Below, one piece after another: positions 56,926 to 64,000 of a DNA stretch of 64,000 bases. Below the pieces are notes generated by a model, which was not told the DNA's origin, did no database searches, and saw nothing but the letters and a program-made list of their open reading frames with translations. Numbering within the stretch: the first letter of the stretch is position 1; every line of letters begins with the position of its first letter. The DNA is from Alopecurus myosuroides. Its lineage: Eukaryota; Streptophyta; Magnoliopsida; Poales; Poaceae. The stretch spans positions 578,612,610 to 578,676,609 of the forward strand of contig CM054057.1 in the NCBI GenBank assembly GCA_028641055.1. Direction: 5' to 3'. Both the position numbers and the translations under genes were made by a program.

Positions 56926-57091
56926 CCCCCGCCGGTAACTTCCTTTTCCCCTTCCCTTGCACTATTCCTTCTTCGTCTCCTGCTCTTCTCCGCCACCGAG
57001 CTTTCCGCCGCCGCGCAAGCTTTCGCACCGCCGCGGACTCAATCCCCGAAACAACTCCCCTCGAAATCTTCCACTCCTTCCACCCGCAGCA

Positions 57092-60000
57092 ATGGCCAAA
57101 GCTGGCTGGGCCGGCTCCTCCGTCACCGCGGAAGATTGCGCCTGGCTCGTCAATACCAGGCGAGTTCCTCCCGGCATGGAGTGCCGGGCGCCAGACGGTG
57201 AAATCGTGCCATCCCCGCGGGACGGTGAGCGCGTGGTCTTCATGTCGCATTTTGAGCGCGGGTTCGGATTGCCCGCCTCCGATTTCCTGCGGAAGTTCCT
57301 TAATCACTTCGGCATCCAGATGCATCATCTGCCCCCCAATGCCGTCGTCTTCCTCGCCTACCACGCCGTGGTCTGCGAGGCCTTCCTTGGCATCCGGCCC
57401 ACGTGGGAGACGTGGCTCAGGTACTTCCACTTGCGCCAGCAATCCACCGGAAGAAGACTCTCGCGGGCGTCGCCCGCGCCACCGACACCGGCTGCGCCAT
57501 GATGGTGCAGCGGTCCGGGACGAACCACCCCCGCATCAAGGGGCTGGACTCCGTCAAGCTGTGGCAGAAGACGTTCCTCTACGTCAAGAACGTTGCCGCC
57601 GCGGAAGGAGCCATCGTGGACGATCGAATCAACTTGCCCGTTTGGAGCAATCGCGCTCCGATCGGGATGTACTGGAAGGAGAAGCCCGCCAATGACGAGG
57701 ACGCCATCGAGATGGAGAATAGACTTGGCTGGCTGAAGGCGCAGGGCCTCAAGAATGACGATCCAGTGGCTTGCTGGATCCAGCGCCGAGTGCTGCCCTT
57801 GCAGGAGCGCTGCCATCTCATGTGTTACATGGGAGGCCCCCGCGACTGCACCAGGACCACCACCATCGAGATCGACAACATCGACGTTCCCTGGCACGCA
57901 AGGAACATCTTGTCGACGAGTCTTGGCGACCACTGGCAATACGGGTTCGTCCCGTACAGCCGTACAAAGCCGATTGAACGGGTACGCCTTTCTCACTTTG
58001 CTCTCTGCATCTACTTTCCGAGTAGTTAATTCCTCCTCCTGCCGCGAGTAGCGATCATCTTCTGCACCGAGTAGGGTACCTAGCCGAATTGCGTAGGCTT
58101 AATGTGCTTCGTGCTTGCACGCCTTGTCGGATAGCCTACTCGAGAACAACTCTTAGGCTCGATGTGCTTTATACCTGCACGCCCTTCCGAGTAAGACCTT
58201 TCAGCAAACATGCTTAGGCTTAGTATGCTTTGTGTTTGCACGCCTATCCGGGTAGAATGCTTAGTAAACCGCCTAGGCTTTGTGTGCTTTGCACCTGCAC
58301 GCCTATCCGAGTAGAATTCCTTCCTGGTACTCGGCTAGTCTGTGATCCTTCTCTGTTTTTCAGGTTCTCACTCGCCAGATAATCGAGAGCTGCGAGGTTT
58401 TTGAGGGCAACTGGTCTCCTGATCGTGAGGAGGACGATGTGCCCTCTCTCGATGCCGCGGAGCAGTCCAACCTCTCTCGCTCCCCCACTACTGACAAGCG
58501 TGACGCTCTCCGCACCTGGTCTGATGAAGACTTTGATGGTAACTACACTTCCATTCTGTTTGCTTCCGAGAAGCACCAGTCCCTCGTTTGCTGTTTCTGA
58601 TTCTTTCCTCTTTTCTCTTGGATTCTCAGATGAAGTTGCCGCGGAAAAGGACGACGAGGACGAAGACGAGAACGAGGGCGATGCGCCCCTAGTCGTCAAG
58701 CCTCTGTCCGTCGCCGCTCCTGAGACCCGCAAACGGACTGGTAGCGGAGCACCAGCGCCTCCTGCCAAGAGGAAGAAGCCCGCCGAGAAGAAGGTGGTCG
58801 TGAAGAGGTCCAGACGAGAGCTCAAGTCCACCACCGCGTAAGCCCTCTTGTCGGTCGCCTCCCTTCTCGCGCTGTGCTATTTTCCCAATCTTCTAATTTG
58901 TGATTTCCCTTTCTCTGCAGACCTCCTATGGACGCGAACGCAGCTCTCGCGTCTGACCACACTAAGGAAAAATCAGTACCTCTGGTCAATCTGGATGATG
59001 ATGAGGACGACACCGTCGACGTTGCTGCTGCCAACGCACAGACTGCTGATGCTCCAGAAGCAGAATCAGAACCAGCAGCACAGGACACTACCGTCCACGA
59101 TGAGAGACCCCCTTCTCCTCCGGCTAGCAATGCCGAGGAGAACCAAGATCAAGAGATGCAAGACAACACCGCCGCCGAGCGGCCTGAAGCAGAGCAAGAG
59201 CAGCCCACCACAGGGGCTGCTGCACAAGAGAATCTCGCTACCGAGCAGCGAGTAGAAGACACCACCGCCACGGATGCCACCACGAGAGATGCTTATCCAT
59301 TGAGCAGCGTGCAGCCGGGCGGCGCACCGAGTAGCGCCCAGCCAGGAGCTGCACAAAGCGATGGATCCGTGGTGCCACCCACTGTGCAAGGCCCTACACC
59401 GCCAAACTCCTCCTCGCCGCCGCAGACCAAGGATACATCCAGCCCTCCTGCCGGGCGAGTAACCAGGCAGCGAGCCCTGGATGCTCTGAAGGATGAGGTT
59501 GACAGAAGGGCAGCCGAGAAGGAAGCTGCTGAGAAGGCCAAGGCCGAGGAGGAAACCGCCGAGAAGGCCAAGGAGAAGGAAGCTGCTGAGAGAGCCAAGG
59601 CCGAGAAGGAAGCCGCCGAGAAGGCGAAGGCCAAAGCTGACGGGAAGAAAACTGAAGATCCCGAGAAGGAAAGGACGAAGAAGCGGTCCAGAGACCAAGT
59701 GCCGCTACCAGCCTCAGGTGGAGCACTCGTGATCCACGAGTCTGGCCCGATTCCCGCCGCGCTCTCAGCTGATGCTCGCGCTGCTGGCCAGCCTTGCTAC
59801 CCGGAGTACATGATTGAGGTTAGCCATCAGCACTCAATCGGCTTCCCTCCCAAGGACAAAGCTTTAGCTATCCAGAGGGGAAGGAAGGTTGTAGCCATGA
59901 ACTCCCCTCCTCCAGATCCAAGCCAACCCCAGTCTGTCAACATCGCTTCTCGTGGAGTCCAAGACAAACCAATAACTTCAAAAGGCCTTGAGCAGGTACT

Positions 60001-62234
60001 GGACACCATTGGCTTCATCGACGCCAAATGGGATAGCAAGGTTCTCGGTGTGGAGAAGTGGCACGGTCTTAGCCTTGGCGGCATCGACCACATGCGCGTG
60101 GACTGGAACAAGGTTGACCTGGGACGCAATCCCATGTCCGTCTCCACCGAGACCGCGACACTCGCAGCCAAGATGTTCCTGCATCGCAAGAATGCCGAGG
60201 ACATCGAGCAGGCCTACGCAGTAAGTTTTCCTTATCTTTTCCGAGTTGAATTTTCTTCTCTTCTATTCGCCTTTCTGCTCCTTTCCATCACTCCCAGTCC
60301 CCGAGATTCTAGCCGAGTAGGTGGATACTCTCCGAGTAGCCTCCTACTCGGGTTGAATCTACTCTGCTTTCTAACTTGCTTCTTCTCGCTTCTCAGGATA
60401 GCGTCCTGAAGCGGACCAACCTATACCGCCATCTTCTCTGGAACCACTCTATCGCCAGGAGGCGAATTGCTGCTTTAGAGAAGGAAAAGGCAGTTGCGGA
60501 GGCAGCCAGCAAGAACGCCAACGATAGCACCCAGCAGCTGACTGAAGTGCAAGGTACGCTTTTAGCTGTGCGGTTCATGCGTTTTTTGTTTACGCTCGCT
60601 TATGCTTTCTTTTGCGCTAACCTTTTCTACTCTGCAGAGAAATGAAGAGCCTAGCCGAAGAGCACGAGAAATGCCGCACTTTCGTGAAGAACGCCGAAGC
60701 CACCATCAAAAGGCTGGAAGGTGAGTTTGTTGTTACTCGGTTCGATCTTGAATCTGTTTCTTCGCTGCTTCTCTATTGACCTTGTCTGGCTCTTCGCAGA
60801 AGATCACAAGTTGTTTGCTGAGGCACACCAAGATTGTGTCAAACCAGCAGAGGTGCCAACCAACTGTCCAACCAGGCCGCTGTGTTGCTGAAGGATCACG
60901 CCACCGAGACCGAGAAGCTGCAACTCCAGTTGCAAAAGGCACTCCAGGATGCCATCAACATTGGCGCCGACAGGGACAGAGCAATCGCCGAGAAGGCCAA
61001 GGCCGAGACCACTTTCAGAGCCAAGGAGAGGGCCCTTGAGCAGGAATGCGAAACTTTAAAGAAGACCAACGCTGATCTCTTCGCTCAGATGGATTCCTTG
61101 CGCCTGATCCAAGAAAAGCACATAGCCAACGAAGAGTCCTGGAAGGCCCAGCTGCAGCGGCTGCGCAACGAACTGTCCGGTAAGTCTTTTCTTTGCTGCT
61201 TCTTTTCTTCTCGGTCGTATTTCTTCTCGGTTTTCCTCTACTCGGTTCTTCTCTTCTCGGTTCTGAAGTTACCACATGCTATTTCAGAGATCTGGCCTCA
61301 TCTTGACTCCCCTTCTGCGCCTACGGTGGCCAAGGCCAAAGCAGCTCGCCTTGCGAAAGGTGAGGCAGCAGATACCAGAGCCGAGATCGAGGACAGCTTG
61401 CTGGTGCTCAAAGGCTATTTCGAACAGCTGGCTGGCGTCAGAACTGACTTGGTGCACGAGGGCTTTGAGCTCCACAGCCTGTTTTGGCCTCATGATCTTC
61501 AGCCAACCACCATGAAGGGCCTAGCCTTCAAGCTGAAGAACGTGAAGAAAGAGTTGAAGAAGTGGCGTGCTTCGGGAGCCCGGGCCGGTGCGGACGTGAT
61601 GCTTCTCTGCATAGCATCCTGGTATGAAAACCTCAACATGCAGCTCATCCGCGGGAAGCGCAATAATTCCAAGTGGGAGGTAGATCCCGACTGCGTGGCC
61701 ACACGCAAACAGATCGCCTACGAGGTCGCGGAGTGAGCTGAGACGGAGACCTTCATCGAGGGCCTCCCCGAGCCCGACACCGAGTACGAAGAGGAAGAGG
61801 AAGAGGACGACGAAGTAGAATCCAACTTGGAAGGCCTCTTCGAATCTCCTGAGGGCAAGGCCGGGAAGGGGAAGAACGTCGCCGTCGCGAGTAGCGATGA
61901 GGACGAGTACGCCCACATCGACACCGCCGCACTCGACTTTGGCACCTCCTCAGGTGCTGCTCTCGACGACACGGTGCCCCCTCCTGGCCAGGCTTCAGGC
62001 TCCTCTTCGGCTCCAGGACTCGTCTCGGTGGCCACGGCCACTTCTGAGCAGGCGGCCACCCAGGATGATGCCGAGATGAAGGAATCCGCCACCGTCCAGA
62101 CGAAAGCGGATGCCACCCATGCCAGCACCGAAGAAACAGCTGCCACGACCGCCACCGAAGAAGCTGCTGCCAAGACCGCCGCCGAAGAAACAGCAGCCAA
62201 GGCCAGCGCCGAGAACACTGCCTCCTCATCTTGA
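57092..62234 (+). pseudogene. Eight-exon antisense accessory gene of B2, two main lesions
   Basis: Exons by GT-AG: 57092-57981, 58364-58538, 58630-58837, 58921-60220, 60397-60553, 60638-60720, 60800-61179, 61288-62234. The ATG at 57092 matches B1's start MAK.GWAGS. Exon 1 has the PF04195-like domain (FERGFGLPASDFLRKFLNHF, AYHAVVCEAFLGIRPTWETW) and, after a one-base loss near 57455, the segment WQKTFLYVKN...CYMGGPRDCTRTTTIEI. Exon 4 is open over its whole length, with AEKAKAEEETAEKAK-type repeats. Exons 5-7 are coiled coil; exon 8 is helical then an acidic tail. A TGA at 61734-61736 replaces the TGC of B1. B1 and B2 lesions do not coincide, so the family's gene was probably intact recently. 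Confidence 0.78.
58075..58330 (+). repeat. ~60-bp repeats in intron 1 of the B2 antisense gene
   Basis: Four diverged units centred on TATGCTTTGTGTTTGCACGC and CCTATCCGAGTAGAAT. The counterpart of the B1 and C intronic repeats. Confidence 0.65.
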
Positions 62235-62905
62235 AGCAACCTGCACTCTCTTTCAACTCGAACACTTATCAGATCCCCGGGATGCCGGGAGCAGATGTAA
62301 TAGACTATCTTTGTTTTGCTTGCTACTCAGTTTTTATGCCCACTCTGTTTATTTCGACATTAATCAAATTGAACGACGCTGGCTTAATGCCGAGTTGCGT
62401 TTCCATGCGAGTCCCGAGTTGCATTTCTTATTCACCCTATCTTTTCATCTCTGCTCTACCCGCGACTTGTCGCTTGTTTGGTATTCGAGTCACAAGATTC
62501 AAGTAGTAGGGCTGCAAATACTTAGCCGCTAGAAACAATCATGGTAACGCAGCCCACCACTTAGCCGAGAAGACGAAAACAGGGAACAAAAGTGACCAAC
62601 AATCTACTCGGTTCCTGCACTCTTTCTTCCTTAGCGATTTTCGTGTGCTCATTGACCTTTTGCTTGTTCTCTTGCTTGCCATGAAGCCGGGTTCCGGACA
62701 GCAGCAGAGTCGAAGAGTTGGCATATAGGTTTAAACACACTACTCAATGCACTTATGAGTTCTGAAGTGGAGCAACCGAATAGACAAAAGACCAAGCCGA
62801 GTAAAAACACTTAAAGCAATTTTGGACGAGGGCAGTCCCCGAGAACAATTTCAGATTGCAGAGTAGAATATCAACTCGGATAAGAGGGTACATACACATC
62901 TTTGC
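62235..62905 (-). other. B2 spacer between antisense gene and integrase
   Basis: Non-coding; the inverse of B1 45181-45851. Minus-strand CTCGGGGACTGCC at ~62830. Confidence 0.5.
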
Positions 62906-64000
62906 TTACGAATGAAAACGACGAAGTAGAGCTACATTCCAAGGGCGCTTGGTTTCCTCTCCAGCTTTATCTGCCCTGTTCGCCTGCGATGGGCGCACAT
63001 CTACAAGAGTATGCATCATTGTGCAGCGCTTTGCTCACAATGAAAGGCCCTTCCCAAGGAGGAGACAACTTGTGCATCCCGGCTGTGCGCTGCACCAGCC
63101 TAAGGACCATGTCTCCTTCTCGGAAAACCCTTGGGTTCACCTTTCGGCTATGATAACGCCGCAGGTTTTGCTGGTAGATAGCTGAACGTGACAGAGTCAG
63201 CTCTCTTGCTTCTTCAAGCAGGTCAACGTCGTCTTCTCGAGCTTCTCTCGCCTCCACCTCAGTGTAGAGGGCTACTCGGGGGTCATGCTCTAAGTCTATT
63301 GGCAACACGGCCTCAGCCCCGTATACCAAGAAGAATGGCGTGTAGCCGGTTGACCGGTTAGGGGTAGTCCTTAGACTCCACAACACCGCTGGCAACTCTT
63401 CTAGCCAACACCCAGGTGTTTTCAGCAATGGCTCAATCAGCCTTGGCTTTATGCCTGCCAATACCATTCCATTTGCTCTCTCAACCTGCCCATTGGCGGC
63501 AGGGTGCGCGACTGACGCAACGTCTAGTCGGATATGCTTATCTCTGCAGAATCGCACCATTGCCCCCTCTGCAAAGTTGGTGCCGTTGTCGGTGATGATA
63601 CTGTGCGGGTAGCCATATCTCATGATCACATCCTTCACGAACTTCACAGCTGTGACCCCATCGCACTTCCGAATAGGTTTCACCTCGATCCACTTGGTGA
63701 ACTTGTCCACCATGACCAAGATATGTGTCATATTGCCTTTAGCCGGCTTGAAAGGACCAACCATATCCAAGCACCAAACAGCAAATGGCCATGTGATAGG
63801 AATTGTTTTCAACTCGGAAGCAGGCATGTGAATCTTACTTGCGAATATCTGGCAGCCGTTGCACTTCCTCACAATATCTTCAGCTTGCTGCAGTGCAGTG
63901 AGCCAGTAGAAGCCATGCCGAAAAGCTTTCTTGACCAAAGCCCGAGATGAGGCGTGATGCCCACATTCCCCTTGATGTATCTCCACCAGGATTTCTGCTC
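62906..64000 (-). CDS. int: Integrase of B2 (5' end outside window)
   Basis: One frame from the window edge to 62967 holds the complete HHCC finger (GECGHHASSRALV...KCNGCQ) and all three catalytic residues: Asp in LDMVGPF, Asp in ITDNGTNF and Glu in HPAANGQVERAN, then RYHSRKVNPRVFREGDMVLR and LSPPWEGPF. It is the best-preserved integrase of the window. A two-base loss near 63015 (after NDAYS) shifts the last ~30 residues; the natural stop is TAA at 62906-62908. One Ser codon present in B1 (HDSPR) is missing. The visible ATG at 63986 is internal to pol. Confidence 0.85.

Larger units (their letters stand above)
55502..64000 (-). mobile_element. Element B2, minus strand, 3' half; runs off the right edge
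   Basis: Same family as B1 and inverted to it: 3' LTR 55502-56399, antisense gene on the plus strand, and integrase on the minus strand to the window edge. The integrase and antisense exons are nearly identical to B1's. The 5' LTR, gag and most of pol lie outside. It is inserted in C's integrase. Confidence 0.92.

Overview
The window looks like intergenic heterochromatin from a large grass (Poaceae) genome. I see no host gene, tRNA, rRNA or CRISPR array. Support for a grass comes from Tat-lineage Ty3/gypsy LTR retrotransposons with an extra antisense gene, a CACTA transposon with CACTAGTGG termini and CCGGGACCAATGC subterminal repeats, a Stowaway-type MITE with CTCCCTCCGTCC ends, and plant GT-AG introns. 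Species cannot be told from the sequence alone.

Layout, left to right. (1) 1-19318 is a three-level nest. Element A1 (1-11136, 5' end outside the window) lies inside the antisense gene of a relative, A2 (11137-15707). A2 in turn lies inside the transposase gene of a minus-strand CACTA element (15708-19318). (2) 19319-31839 is old, AT-rich, degenerate sequence. It holds a Stowaway MITE, a second CACTA transposase fragment, LTR-like stretches and a minus-strand Ty1/copia gag remnant. (3) 31840-64000 is a second nest. Minus-strand element C (31840 to 55501) is split by complete plus-strand element B1 (37255-52593, 899/909-bp LTRs, TATAA target duplication) in an intron of C's antisense gene. It is split again by minus-strand B2 (55502 to beyond 64000) in C's integrase. 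B1 and B2 belong to one family and form a large inverted pair.

All five retroelement copies follow one plan: gag, protease-RT-RNase H, an additional archaeal-type RNase H, integrase, then a convergent antisense gene, a polypurine tract and the 3' LTR. The antisense gene has a TATA box, GT-AG introns (8 coding exons in B), an N-terminal domain of the 'putative gypsy-type transposon' family (PF04195-like) and a coiled-coil/helical C-terminus. Every copy carries stops or frameshifts somewhere, so none looks autonomous as written.

The observations I rate highest are: a perfect 7-9-bp inverted repeat flanking the TATA box of every LTR, with compensatory base changes between related LTRs; family-specific hexamers (CCGGGT in A, CCGAGT/ACTCGG in B and C) about 15-20 fold over chance in the stretches counted; twelve tandem 21-bp units in B1 pol that each contain the core of the element's own polypurine tract; and a conserved intron/promoter architecture, with intronic ~60-bp repeats in B and C, in the antisense gene.
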